Below are positions 32,118 through 40,978 of a stretch of DNA of 64,000 bases, one piece after another (position 1 is the first letter of the stretch; every line of letters starts with the position of its first letter). Source of the DNA: an uncultured Lachnospiraceae bacterium (GTDB taxonomy: Bacteria; Bacillota; Clostridia; Lachnospirales; Lachnospiraceae); NCBI GenBank assembly GCA_910584205.1, contig CAJUAA010000001.1, positions 128,651 to 192,650 of the forward strand, read 5' to 3'. Below the pieces are notes generated by a model. It was given only the letters and a program-made list of their open reading frames with translations. It was not told the origin of the DNA and ran no database searches. Position numbers and translations under genes: made by a program.

Positions 32118-32702
32118 ATGTACAGTGCAAACGAAGCGAGGATCATCAAAGAATCGACTCACGGTTACTGCCTTATCCCCATTCAGGACGAGATGCTGTC
32201 CCGCCGGGAGGTGGAGCTGGTGGGAGAGGTGAACGCGGATTCGGTGAACGCCCTGATCCGCCAGCTGCGTTACCTGCAGCGGGAAGACCCGGAGGGACAG
32301 ATCACCCTTTACATCAACAGTCCCGGCGGCGGCGTGGACAGCGGCATGGCGCTTTACGACGTGATGCAGGCGGTAAGCTGCCCCATCCGGACCGTCTGCG
32401 TGGGGCTGGCGGCTTCCATGGCGGCTCTGCTCTTCGTCTCCGGCAGCCGGCGGGATATGCTGCCCCACAGCCGCATCATGATCCATGACCCGCTGATCGT
32501 CCAGACCGGCGGCAGCGCCCTGAAGCTGAAAGCGGTCAGCGACGACCTGATGGAGACCCGCCGGATCATCGCCGGGATCATTGCGGAGCACTCCGGCAAG
32601 AGCATGGAGGAAATTCTGGCAAGGACCGCCACCGACAGTTATTTCCGGGCAAAGGAGGCCGTGGAGTTCGGCCTGGCGGACCATATCATCACAGATCTGT
32701 AA
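32118..32702 (+). CDS. ClpP-like serine protease subunit (first gene of unknown five-gene block)
   Basis: The 194-residue protein aligns over its whole length with ClpP. It has LYINSPGG (64-71), the nucleophile in GLAASMAA (Ser100), MIHDPL (His123) and TDSYFRAKEAVEFGL (Asp173), so the Ser-His-Asp triad is complete. Differences from housekeeping ClpP are GLAASMA instead of GQAASMG and a different N-terminal axial-loop region. AGGAGG stands before ATG 32118. There is no ClpX/ClpA/ClpC gene nearby; the next gene is a VirD4-like ATPase only 18 bases away. I infer the two work together. It could alternatively be a stand-alone peptidase. Confidence 0.88.
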   Translation: MYSANEARIIKESTHGYCLIPIQDEMLSRREVELVGEVNADSVNALIRQLRYLQREDPEGQITLYINSPGGGVDSGMALYDVMQAVSCPIRTVCVGLAASMAALLFVSGSRRDMLPHSRIMIHDPLIVQTGGSALKLKAVSDDLMETRRIIAGIIAEHSGKSMEEILARTATDSYFRAKEAVEFGLADHIITDL

Positions 32703-32720
32703 GAAGGAAGGAGAAAAAGA

Positions 32721-34025
32721 ATGTATCAGGACATCCAATCCAAACGTATCCTTGCGAAGGGCATCTTCGCAGACAACGACACCTGGGCGACGGGGCTCAA
32801 CAACAATGATCTGGTGGTGGGGCCATCCGGCGGCGGCAAGACCAGAGGCTATGTGGTGCCCAATATCCTCCACACGCAGGAAAGCCTGATCGTGGCCGAT
32901 ACCAAGGGAAATCTGTGCAGGCAGTACGGCAGGTATCTGGAGAAGAAAGGCTACAAGGTCATGCATCTGGATTTCACGGACACGGCATACACCCCCTGGG
33001 GGTATAATCCTCTGGCTTATATCCGGGAGTGCCGGGACAGAGACGCCAATCGGGACGGCGACTACTACAGCGAGCAGGATGTGAAGAAGGTGGCGAAGGC
33101 CCTCTGCCCGGAGACAAATGGAAAAGAACCGTTCTGGGATCAGGCGGCCCAGATGTATCTGGAGGCGATTATCCTCTTTGTCCTGAACCTGCTGCCCAAA
33201 GAGCACCATAACCTGTACGAAGCGTACACCTTCCTTACCAAAATGTGGTCTAGGGAACTGGAACACGTGGTGGAGGAGGAGTGCATCACGCACCCGAACA
33301 GCGCCTTCGCACGGAAGATCGAGATGATCCGGCAGAACACAAAAGCGGAAAAGATGGACGCCAGCATCCGGGGGATCCTGGCTCAGCATCTGGATGTGGT
33401 GGCCTGTTCCAGCACGAAACGGATGTTCCGCATGAAGCGGCAGCTGGACCTGGGCGCGTTCCTCCGGGGCAAAACGGCGTTGTTTTTGTCAGTCAGCGAT
33501 TCCGACCGCAGTCAGGACGCCCTGATCAATCTCTTCTACACGCAGGCGCTGCAGTACCTGATGGCCGCTGCGGACAGGCGCCCGGACAGCCGTCTCCCGA
33601 TCCCGGTGCGCTTTCTTCTGGACGATTTCAGTACCAACACCGTGATTCCGGATTTTGACAAAATCATATCCGTGATCCGGTCCCGGGAGATCTGCGTCAG
33701 CCTGATCGTCCAGAGCCTCTCGCAGCTGGAGGGTCTCTACGGCCATGTGAAGGCCCAGACCATCATCAACAACTGCGATCACTGCCTGTATCTGGGCGGG
33801 ACGGATACACAGACGGCGCAGTATTTTGCGGAAAAAGTCAACTGTCAGGTTTCCACGGTCCTGAACCTCCCGCTGGACAGTCTGTACCTCTTCACACGGG
33901 GAAGCAGGCCGCAGAAAGCCCAGAAGTACGAGCTGAGCCGGGATGACGCCTACCACAGGCTGATGGAATCGCTGAAAGGGGCTTCGGATGAAATCGCGGC
34001 GGGGCCTGGAAAGGAGGAAGTATGA
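32721..34025 (+). CDS. VirD4/TraG-like ATPase lacking membrane helices
   Basis: The 434-residue protein has Walker A GPSGGGKT (34-41), a VIVADTKGN-like strand (LIVADTKG, 57-64), Walker B FLLDDF (298-303) and the conserved Gln in LIVQSLSQ (331), all hallmarks of type IV coupling proteins. Ordinary coupling proteins carry two N-terminal membrane helices and about 600 residues; this one starts directly at the nucleotide-binding domain (LNNNDLVVGPSGGGKT) and is therefore soluble. No relaxase, VirB4 or other mating-channel gene lies beside it. It is sandwiched between a ClpP-like protease and three unknown genes, and overlaps the next gene by ATGA. Confidence 0.85.
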   Translation: MYQDIQSKRILAKGIFADNDTWATGLNNNDLVVGPSGGGKTRGYVVPNILHTQESLIVADTKGNLCRQYGRYLEKKGYKVMHLDFTDTAYTPWGYNPLAYIRECRDRDANRDGDYYSEQDVKKVAKALCPETNGKEPFWDQAAQMYLEAIILFVLNLLPKEHHNLYEAYTFLTKMWSRELEHVVEEECITHPNSAFARKIEMIRQNTKAEKMDASIRGILAQHLDVVACSSTKRMFRMKRQLDLGAFLRGKTALFLSVSDSDRSQDALINLFYTQALQYLMAAADRRPDSRLPIPVRFLLDDFSTNTVIPDFDKIISVIRSREICVSLIVQSLSQLEGLYGHVKAQTIINNCDHCLYLGGTDTQTAQYFAEKVNCQVSTVLNLPLDSLYLFTRGSRPQKAQKYELSRDDAYHRLMESLKGASDEIAAGPGKEEV

Positions 34026-34933
34026 GAAACGAGGACAGGAAGCTTTTGACGCTGGAAGAGCGTCTGGAGCTGGCGGCAAAGTCTCAGGCGGCCTCGCCTG
34101 AGTCCGCCGCCTGCATGGTACGGCGGTTATCCGTGCTCCATACAGCGCATATTCTGTGCGGAAAAGCCGATCTGGATCTCCTGTACGGGCAGATCGGGGA
34201 ATTTCTGAATCAGGCGGATATGGATCTGCTCTATTACAGCGGATTCTGCCGGAGCTTCCAGATGGCGATCAACGCGTACAACAGCGGTCCGCCGAAGGCC
34301 GCGCCGGAGTGTCCGCCGGAGGAGGACAGCAGTCCCTTCCGGCCCCTCTGGGGCGTCGGAGTAAACAATGCGCTGGTTCTGCTGGGACTGATTCTGCTGG
34401 ACCATGCAAAGGGCAGAGCGAAGTTCAGGGAGGCCTGGCACTGTACGCAGATGACGCTGGGGCAGTATCTGGACGCCGTAATGGCTTTGAACACTCGGGA
34501 GGATGAAAGACAGGGCTGGAGCCGGGCGGAGGATTACCGTAACTGGAGCGGCGTATTTCGAAAGACCCATGAGGAAGCCGCTCCTCTGTCGGAGGCGCTG
34601 ACGGATATTCTCAGGCGCTATATGGCCGCATGGCAGGAGTTCAACGATCTGGACTGCGTCCTCCGATGCGGGTACACCGGGGAACTGCCGGATCCCGGCG
34701 GCAGCGAACTCGCCGCGGGAGCCATCCGCGGACAGATCCTGCTCTCTGAGCGCGATTACAGTCCAAAGGCCCTGCGGGCGCTGGCCGCCGAGTCCGCGTC
34801 TTCGGATACAGGGGATCTTGTGGAAACATACATCTCCGAAAAATGGCTGGTTTCCGCCATGCAAAAGATCGATGAGGCGGTGGGGAATCTGTACATGCTG
34901 CTGGTGGAGCCCTACCTGCGGATTCGGAAATGA
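34022..34933 (+). CDS. Unknown protein of the ClpP/VirD4-like block (gene 3)
   Basis: The 303-residue protein is predicted mostly helical and soluble, with one hydrophobic helix (NNALVLLGLILLDHA, about 115-130) and no signal peptide. I recognise no domain. The helices are rich in Ala, Leu, Glu and Arg, as in TPR-like or adaptor proteins, but no repeat is clear. Its ATG overlaps the ATPase stop codon, so its translation depends on the ATPase gene, which argues for a shared complex. Confidence 0.78.
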   Translation: MRNEDRKLLTLEERLELAAKSQAASPESAACMVRRLSVLHTAHILCGKADLDLLYGQIGEFLNQADMDLLYYSGFCRSFQMAINAYNSGPPKAAPECPPEEDSSPFRPLWGVGVNNALVLLGLILLDHAKGRAKFREAWHCTQMTLGQYLDAVMALNTREDERQGWSRAEDYRNWSGVFRKTHEEAAPLSEALTDILRRYMAAWQEFNDLDCVLRCGYTGELPDPGGSELAAGAIRGQILLSERDYSPKALRALAAESASSDTGDLVETYISEKWLVSAMQKIDEAVGNLYMLLVEPYLRIRK

Positions 34934-34936
34934 AAT

Positions 34937-35020
34937 CGCCATATACCCGTAAATGTTACGGGACCCATATTGGCGCTCTGCGGTAAATATGATAGGATAG
35001 AAGCACGGGGACAGGTCCCG
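34937..35020 (+). other. Pair of hairpins between genes 3 and 4 of the block
   Basis: The first is nested: CGCCATAT and ATATTGGCG enclose CCCGTAA-ATG-TTACGGG (34937-34985). The second pairs GCACGGGGAC with GTCCCGGGTGC (about 35003-35024). Neither has a T-tract. They may stabilise or separate the two transcript halves, or hold a regulatory site for gene 4. Confidence 0.45.
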
Positions 35021-35058
35021 GGTGCAGAATCCTCCATTTCAAAATCAGGAAAGGTGCG

Positions 35059-36219
35059 GTGAAAAGCATGAAATCATTGTTGGAAAATTACGAGAATTAT
35101 CAAAAAAATCTCCTGTGTCTTCAGGATGTAGCGAACAGACTCTTAAGCCACATGAAAGGGCACGGAGTCTCTTTTCGATCGGAGATTACGGACGAGAACG
35201 GAGCGTTCAGTCAGGAGAAGCTCTGCAGCCTGGTGGGAGAGATTCTCTCCCTCTGGGCGGAGAAGCAGCGGGAGGGCACCTTCACGGATCCGAAGACCGG
35301 GGAGAGTCTGTCAGAACCCTGGATTCAGGATCGAAGGGAGCTGTACGGCAGCTACCTCTACCTGGTCATGCGGTGCAGCCTGAATAAGGGAGATTATGCC
35401 CTGGTACGCGGCGGTACGATGAAGGCGCGGACGGATTTCGCTTTCCTGCTGGAGCAGGCGAAGCGGCTCTGGAGGAACTGGTGCGTGATGTCGGATTCGG
35501 ACGGGAACAAAAAAAACGAGCTGCTCTGGGGGTATGACGAGCATTTCGGCTTTCACCTCTACCGGGTCCTCTCGTGTCCCAAAGCAGGATATGATTATCC
35601 GATGAGCAACGATTGGGACCTGCCCGTGCACCGGCCTGCTTTGATGACCGAGGAAGGCAACGTAAAGCGGAGCTTTTTCAAAAAAATATACTGCGGCAAA
35701 GCGCCTGATCCCTGGGCGGTAAGACCGAAAGGGACCGTAGAAGAAGATGAGGACAGCGGCGTCGAGGAAGAACCGGAAGAAGATGAGGACCTTGACGGTT
35801 ATGATGCGGAAGAAGAATATGAAGACGAATATGGATATGAATATGATGAGGACGGGTTCAGCGACTTCGTGGAAGACTGGATATATCCGGAAGGATATGA
35901 GGAGGCGATGTACGAGGAAGGGGAGCGGTGGGCGCAGAAGCAGGCTGATCTGGAGTACCTGGTTTTGCTCTTTACTTATCAGGCGGAGTATCTGGCCGCC
36001 TGCCGGAAGTTCGCGGAGCTGTTCGAGCAGGCGAAGCCGGAGGTGCTGAAAGGGTTCTGTGAAGATCTGGAAGAGATGGTGAGCCTGTATCTGGTGAAAC
36101 GGGGGATCCCGCCTCTGATGGATACCGATCAGGTGCTGGACGTGTACAGCAGTATCTATGACGGCCCCTGCCGACAGGCAGAGCGCTGTGCAAGGGGGGC
36201 GCAATGGAAAAATCTGTGA
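35059..36219 (+). CDS. Unknown protein with a long acidic linker (gene 4)
   Basis: The 386-residue protein has an N-terminal helical region, a central part rich in Trp and aromatic residues (LLWGYDEHFGFHLYRVLS), then an extreme acidic low-complexity stretch of about 55 residues (about 230-285, dominated by E, D and Y), and a helical C-terminal domain. GTG 35059 or ATG 35068 could be the start; AGGAAAGG is just upstream. I recognise no family. Acidic tails of this sort are often flexible or interact with DNA-binding proteins. It overlaps the next gene by 16 bases. Confidence 0.75.
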   Translation: MKSMKSLLENYENYQKNLLCLQDVANRLLSHMKGHGVSFRSEITDENGAFSQEKLCSLVGEILSLWAEKQREGTFTDPKTGESLSEPWIQDRRELYGSYLYLVMRCSLNKGDYALVRGGTMKARTDFAFLLEQAKRLWRNWCVMSDSDGNKKNELLWGYDEHFGFHLYRVLSCPKAGYDYPMSNDWDLPVHRPALMTEEGNVKRSFFKKIYCGKAPDPWAVRPKGTVEEDEDSGVEEEPEEDEDLDGYDAEEEYEDEYGYEYDEDGFSDFVEDWIYPEGYEEAMYEEGERWAQKQADLEYLVLLFTYQAEYLAACRKFAELFEQAKPEVLKGFCEDLEEMVSLYLVKRGIPPLMDTDQVLDVYSSIYDGPCRQAERCARGAQWKNL

Positions 36220-37925
36220 ACGGGATTCGGGGGCGCTTTTATTATGACCTGAAGAGAGACTATCGGGAGCGGAAAGAACAGTCCTTCCTGTTCCGGGCTT
36301 TCTGGGCGGAGGGCGTCAGGGAGCTTTTAAAGAATCAGCTGCCTCCGCTTCCGAAGAAAAATGAGCTCAGAAGTCTTCTGAGGGTATTGAAGAAGCAGTT
36401 TCTGGAGGTCCTGTCCGATGCAGAGAGCCGGAAAGAACAGGTGAGAGAAGCATACCTGCAGCTTCCGGAAAAGCCAAAGGAGCTGCTGCGGGTGCATCTG
36501 CCGCAGCTTCCGGAGGAGATCGGACAGCAGCTGAAAGAACATTTTGCACAGCTTCCGGAGGAGCTGAAGAAGCTTTTGGAGGAACGTTTTCCATGGCTTC
36601 TGGAAGAAGACCTTCAGTGGGCTGCGTACGAGGTCCAGATCAGGAAGCAGTTAAGGGAGGCCGTGCGGAAACGGTCGGAACGGTCGGGCGGCGTACTGCA
36701 GAGAAAGGCTCCAAAGGAGGAGCGGGAGAGGCGGGATTTTTGGGAAGAGCTCTGGCTGTACGACGCCGGCAGGGAAGAGGGCCTGATCTCAGACCGGGAA
36801 TATTATCTGTGGCTTCTGGAGTATCTGGCGGCGCGCAGCGCCTGTTATCAGGTCTATTATTACTATCATGACAGTCGGAAAGACCGGGATGAAAATCTGG
36901 ATGAAAGCATCAAGGAGGACGGCCGGGAGTGGCTGTACGAACTTCTGCGGGCGGGCCTTGAGAAGACGTCGGAACCCGAAAGCCTTTCCGTGGCGCAGAT
37001 CCAGGAAGAGCTGAAGGAGCTGGCCGGGCGTCTGCGGGGGCCGGACCGGGAAAGGACGGCCGGGCTGCTGCAGGATCTGAAACACCGGGAGTGCATGGCC
37101 GGGGAGACGGCTTATCTGCCCTGGCTGACCGCGAAACTGAAGCAGAGGGCGATCCATATCAGGATCCGGAACTGGCTGCAGGACAGCGGATATCCCCTCG
37201 GGAATGAGAACCGGACAAACAGGCGGAAGCAGGATTTTTCCATGCGGCTTTTCGAGACCTGGTGCGACAGTGAGGATGGATATGAGTTCGTCAGCAAAAA
37301 GAACGGCGGCATGAGAGGCGACGGCAGCTGGAACGTGGAGAACGGGTTCTGCGTGTGGAAACCGGATTTTTTTGAAAGTTATCTGGAGGAGCTTCTGGAA
37401 GCTTTGAAGCGCCGCAGGAAGAAGAGATTCTATCTTCCGCTGGCGGTGGATCTGAACAGCGGCTGTATCTTCTTCCTGGCAGGGAAGGCGCATTACGAGG
37501 ACGTGTATTTTAAGGTGGACCGGAAGCTGCGGGAAGAATATGAAAGCATGGAAGAATTCTACTGCTTCGACTATCTGCGTCTGGACACAAGATATCTGGC
37601 GAGGGAGTCCCCGGGGGATGTGGGCGGGGCGTTTCGGCTGCGGGCTGCTTTTCATGAGAACGCGGGGAAAAGCTACCAGAGAGTCCTGAATGATTTCAAA
37701 CGGTACTGCGAGGAAGGAGACGCCGCCGAATCGCGCTATCTGGATTCGGACCGGTCGCCCCGTCAGAAAATCAGGGCCATCAACAGACTGAAGCATCCGG
37801 AGGGCATTCCGGCGGTGTTCGGCGGGACCTTTGGTACAGAAAAGCCAAAGCCGAGCCGGAAGGCGAGAGACGACTTCAGACGGACGCAGAAAAAGATCGA
37901 GGAAGACCGGCGGGGCCTCCGCTAG
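36204..37925 (+). CDS. Unknown charged protein with 15-residue repeats (gene 5)
   Basis: The 573-residue protein is rich in Arg, Lys, Glu and Leu. Residues 86-130 are three exact-length 15-residue repeats of the type QLPEE(L/I)xxxLxExF. The middle is helical with many Tyr, and the C-terminal half contains a more globular region (FYLPLAVDLNSGCIFFLAG, YEDVYFKVDRKL) ending in a very basic tail (SRKARDDFRRTQKKIEEDRRGLR read in parts). No family is recognised. The stop is an amber codon followed by 45 further sense codons in the same frame. It overlaps gene 4 by 16 bases. Confidence 0.75.
   Translation: MEKSVNGIRGRFYYDLKRDYRERKEQSFLFRAFWAEGVRELLKNQLPPLPKKNELRSLLRVLKKQFLEVLSDAESRKEQVREAYLQLPEKPKELLRVHLPQLPEEIGQQLKEHFAQLPEELKKLLEERFPWLLEEDLQWAAYEVQIRKQLREAVRKRSERSGGVLQRKAPKEERERRDFWEELWLYDAGREEGLISDREYYLWLLEYLAARSACYQVYYYYHDSRKDRDENLDESIKEDGREWLYELLRAGLEKTSEPESLSVAQIQEELKELAGRLRGPDRERTAGLLQDLKHRECMAGETAYLPWLTAKLKQRAIHIRIRNWLQDSGYPLGNENRTNRRKQDFSMRLFETWCDSEDGYEFVSKKNGGMRGDGSWNVENGFCVWKPDFFESYLEELLEALKRRRKKRFYLPLAVDLNSGCIFFLAGKAHYEDVYFKVDRKLREEYESMEEFYCFDYLRLDTRYLARESPGDVGGAFRLRAAFHENAGKSYQRVLNDFKRYCEEGDAAESRYLDSDRSPRQKIRAINRLKHPEGIPAVFGGTFGTEKPKPSRKARDDFRRTQKKIEEDRRGLR
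36459..36593 (+). repeat. Three 45-bp in-frame tandem repeats in gene 5
   Basis: Units at 36459-36503, 36504-36548 and 36549-36593 each begin with CAGCTTCCGGA(A/G) and encode QLPE followed by an amphipathic helix. The first codons are nearly identical in DNA; the later parts differ, so the array is old or under protein-level selection. Confidence 0.7.
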
Positions 37926-38063
37926 ATCCCGCCTACGGGATGGTATCTGAACGAGCTTCGGCATTTTATCTCCTGTATCCGGAAAAAGGAGGAGAGCCCG
38001 TACGTCAGAAAACAGCAGATCCTGGATGTGCTGGAGGTACTTGAGCGGATGAACCGTACCTGA
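37926..38063 (+). other. Open continuation of gene 5 after an in-frame amber codon
   Basis: After the TAG at 37923-37925 the same frame stays open for 45 codons up to TGA 38061-38063. It encodes a helical, charged sequence (GWYLNELRHFISCIRKKEE, YVRKQQILDVLEVLERM) with codon use like gene 5. There is no start codon for a separate gene. It is either the true C-terminus cut off by a point mutation, or a readthrough extension. Confidence 0.5.
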
Positions 38064-38113
38064 CAGGCGGATGGGGAAGGAGCAGGCGGATGACAGGCCT
38101 ATATCATATTGCT

Positions 38114-38674
38114 TTACTCAAAATAAGACAGACTCGTTTCAATGATTGTTTTTAGATAAAGGATAATCTTTTCTTTATCTTTTATATGTTTTTCTCTGGC
38201 CCAGTCAACTAAGGTTCCGGCAAGTGCCTCTGTATAAAAATGTGCAAGGAAATCCTTGAATTCCGGTTCAAGATGTTTTCGGGCTTTTTCATCTGCATGA
38301 TTGATCAACGAGGATGTTATTGCTATAAAATCCGAGTAGAAAAAGCGTTTCATTTCATCCCGCCCTATGGAATCATAAGCGCAGCTGATAATGTAGTCGT
38401 TTTCATCTACATAATCCATGACAAAACGGACAGCATCTTCGTAATCGACCAGCAGATCAAACTGTTTCACAACCGCAATCGCTTCCTCGGTCAGCATCCA
38501 GCGGAGCAGGGCATAGATATCATCAAAATGATAATAAAACGTATTTCGGTTTACGCCGCAGTCCTGTATGATCTCTTTTACCGTAATTTTTGAAAAGTTC
38601 TTTTGGCGCATGGCTTTTTTTAATGAGAGAGCCAGCGCCTTTTTTGTTTCTAATGAGATTTCCTCATTCTTCAA
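38114..38674 (-). CDS. TetR-family transcriptional regulator
   Basis: The 186-residue protein has an N-terminal TetR HTH (about 10-58: ALSLKKAMRQKNFSKITVKEIIQDCGVNRNTFYYHFDDIYALL read in parts) and a C-terminal ligand and dimer domain of the TetR_C type (SYFE end). It is divergent from the MMPL transporter gene and separated from it by about 210 bases, so it most likely represses that transporter. DNA here is clearly more AT-rich than the block to the left. Confidence 0.88.
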   Translation of the reverse strand: MKNEEISLETKKALALSLKKAMRQKNFSKITVKEIIQDCGVNRNTFYYHFDDIYALLRWMLTEEAIAVVKQFDLLVDYEDAVRFVMDYVDENDYIISCAYDSIGRDEMKRFFYSDFIAITSSLINHADEKARKHLEPEFKDFLAHFYTEALAGTLVDWAREKHIKDKEKIILYLKTIIETSLSYFE

Positions 38675-38884
38675 ACTTTTAGGCCATACGGAAGCCTTTC
38701 ATGGACAAATAGATGAAACAGGAAACTGCCGTATTGAGGGGAGGATGATTTCTTTGACTCGGACAATTCCATACATTGCGGTAGGAAAAATCATTCCCTC
38801 AATGCTGCAGCTCTCCCTGCGGGGAGAACGGAATATTTTTGAAGTGGCAGGTGTGCCATGCAAAGGGAATGGAGGAACCACATT

Positions 38885-40978
38885 GTGAGAAAGTTCTATA
38901 CAGGTGTTGTCAGGCGCCGAAAAAATATTCTGATCTTTTTTATTGCATCCGTGATATTATGCGCTGTGTTAAAGAATTTCGTATCTGTCAATTATGATAT
39001 GAATGATTATCTGCCGGAAGATGCGAAATCGACGGTTGCGTTGGACATGATGGAACAGGAGTTTGAGGGTGGTATTCCCAATACCCGCGTTATGATAAAT
39101 CATGTGACAATTCCGGAGGCTTTAGAGTATAAGGAGAAGCTGAAAGCCGTGGATGGCGTTACGGAAGTGACATGGCTGGATGATGCGGTGGATATTACCC
39201 TCCCTATCAGCGCGATTGATAAAGACACTCTGGAAACGTATTATGCTGACAATACGGCATTGCTTACTGTGACGATTGAAGAAGAAAGCCGGATCAGCGC
39301 AGTAGCTGATATCAGGGAGATTATCGGTGATGAAAATGCAATGTCCGGTAGCGCCGTTTCTACGGCGACGGCCACATTGAATACGGTTTCAGAAATTCAA
39401 AAAATAACAGTAATTGCCGTGCTGTTTGTGCTTATTGTATTGATTCTGACAACCAGCTCATGGGTAGAGCCAATCATCATTTTGGCTGGATTAGGGATTG
39501 CGATATTGATTAATGGCGGGACGAACCTGATTTTTGGAGAGATTTCTTTTGTCACAAATGCGGCAGGAAGTATCCTCCAGCTTGCTGTTTCGCTGGATTA
39601 TTCTGTATTTCTGATTCACCGCTTTGAAGAATGCCGGAAAGAAACAACAGATGTGCAGGAAGCTATGGTAGATGCCTTATGCAAATCCACAACGTCTATT
39701 CTTTCCAGCGGATTGACGACAGTGATTGGTTTTTTGGCGCTGGTGTTCATGCAGTTTCAGATCGGGCCGGATTTGGGCCTTGCACTGGCAAAAGGCGTGG
39801 CGGTAAGTCTTATCATAGTGTTTCTGTTTATGCCGTCCCTTGTTTTAGCTGCTTATAAATTCCTGGATAAAACAAAGCACCGCCCGCTTATGCCAGGTTT
39901 CAGAAAATTCGGGGCAGCAGTCAACCGTATAGCGATCCCTATGGTATGCCTGTTTGCTGTTATTGTGATTCCGGCGTATCTGGGATCAAATGCAAATGAA
40001 TATTACTACGGCTCATCAAAGATTTTCAATGAGGAAACACAGCTTGGCAGGGATATGGAATCTATCGATGGAGTATTCGGACAGCGTGACACCTATGTGT
40101 TGCTTGTACCCCGTGGTGATACTGCCACAGAAACAGCACTTTCGGATGAACTCCATGAACTTCCTCAGATTACAGGCATGATATCCTATGTTGATATGGC
40201 TGGGGCAGAAATCCCTTTGGAATATCTGGACGAAGATACCCTGTCCCAGCTGATGAGTGAAAATTACAGCCGGATGGTGCTTTCTGTGGATGCCTCCTAT
40301 GAAGGGGAAGAAACATTTTCACTTGTAGAAACAATACGGGACATTGCACAGTCCTATTATCCAGATACATGGTATCTCGCCGGAGAAGGAGTGAGCACAT
40401 ACGATCTGATGGATACGGTAACGGAAGATATGGTGAAAGTAAATCTGGCTGCTATTGCTGCTGTTTTTATCGTCCTCCTTCTGACAATGAAATCTGTTAC
40501 TTTACCTGTCATTCTGGTGTTAAGTATAGAAACGGCAATCTGGCTGAATCTGTCCTGTCCGTATTTTATGGATCAGACCATTTTCTATATTGCATACCTG
40601 ATTATCAGTTCGATTCAGTTGGGTGCGACGGTTGATTATGCAATCTTGATGACAGACCGTTATAAAGAGAACCGGCAGAGTTTATCGAAAAAAGAAGCTG
40701 TGCGCCAGACGATTTCAGATGTTACGGTATCCATACTTACATCGGGCAGTGTCCTGACCGCAGTCGGATTGCTGCTTGGGTATATCTCTACGAACCAGCT
40801 TTTGGCACAGCTTGGTATTTTTGTAGGCCGTGGGGCAATTTTTTCATTAGCGATCGTACTGCTGATTCTTCCGGGGCTCCTATTCCTGTTTGATAAACTG
40901 ATTACAGGGACGAAGAAAAAGCATGAACGTAAAAAATTTTTGTTTCATAGGGAGGTAATGAACCATGAATCACTTTAA
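38885..40978 (+). CDS. MMPL/RND-family transporter
   Basis: The 697-residue protein has two halves each with an N-terminal helix, an extracytoplasmic domain and a bundle of helices, as in MMPL/YdfJ-type proton-driven exporters. Conserved segments include SVNYDMNDYLPEDAKS, GSILQLAVSLDYSVFLIHRFEE (the DY motif for proton relay) and the matching IQLGATVDYAILMTDRYKE in the second half. GTG 38885 has GGAGG 9 bases before it and is preferred to ATG 38858. It overlaps the following gene. The substrate is probably a lipid, peptide or amphiphilic compound. Confidence 0.9.
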   Translation: MRKFYTGVVRRRKNILIFFIASVILCAVLKNFVSVNYDMNDYLPEDAKSTVALDMMEQEFEGGIPNTRVMINHVTIPEALEYKEKLKAVDGVTEVTWLDDAVDITLPISAIDKDTLETYYADNTALLTVTIEEESRISAVADIREIIGDENAMSGSAVSTATATLNTVSEIQKITVIAVLFVLIVLILTTSSWVEPIIILAGLGIAILINGGTNLIFGEISFVTNAAGSILQLAVSLDYSVFLIHRFEECRKETTDVQEAMVDALCKSTTSILSSGLTTVIGFLALVFMQFQIGPDLGLALAKGVAVSLIIVFLFMPSLVLAAYKFLDKTKHRPLMPGFRKFGAAVNRIAIPMVCLFAVIVIPAYLGSNANEYYYGSSKIFNEETQLGRDMESIDGVFGQRDTYVLLVPRGDTATETALSDELHELPQITGMISYVDMAGAEIPLEYLDEDTLSQLMSENYSRMVLSVDASYEGEETFSLVETIRDIAQSYYPDTWYLAGEGVSTYDLMDTVTEDMVKVNLAAIAAVFIVLLLTMKSVTLPVILVLSIETAIWLNLSCPYFMDQTIFYIAYLIISSIQLGATVDYAILMTDRYKENRQSLSKKEAVRQTISDVTVSILTSGSVLTAVGLLLGYISTNQLLAQLGIFVGRGAIFSLAIVLLILPGLLFLFDKLITGTKKKHERKKFLFHREVMNHESL

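Noticed and set aside
32721..34025. Complete conjugative element around the VirD4-like gene
   Set aside because: No relaxase, VirB4, VirB6 or integrase is present within 10 kb on either side and the VirD4-like protein has no membrane domain.
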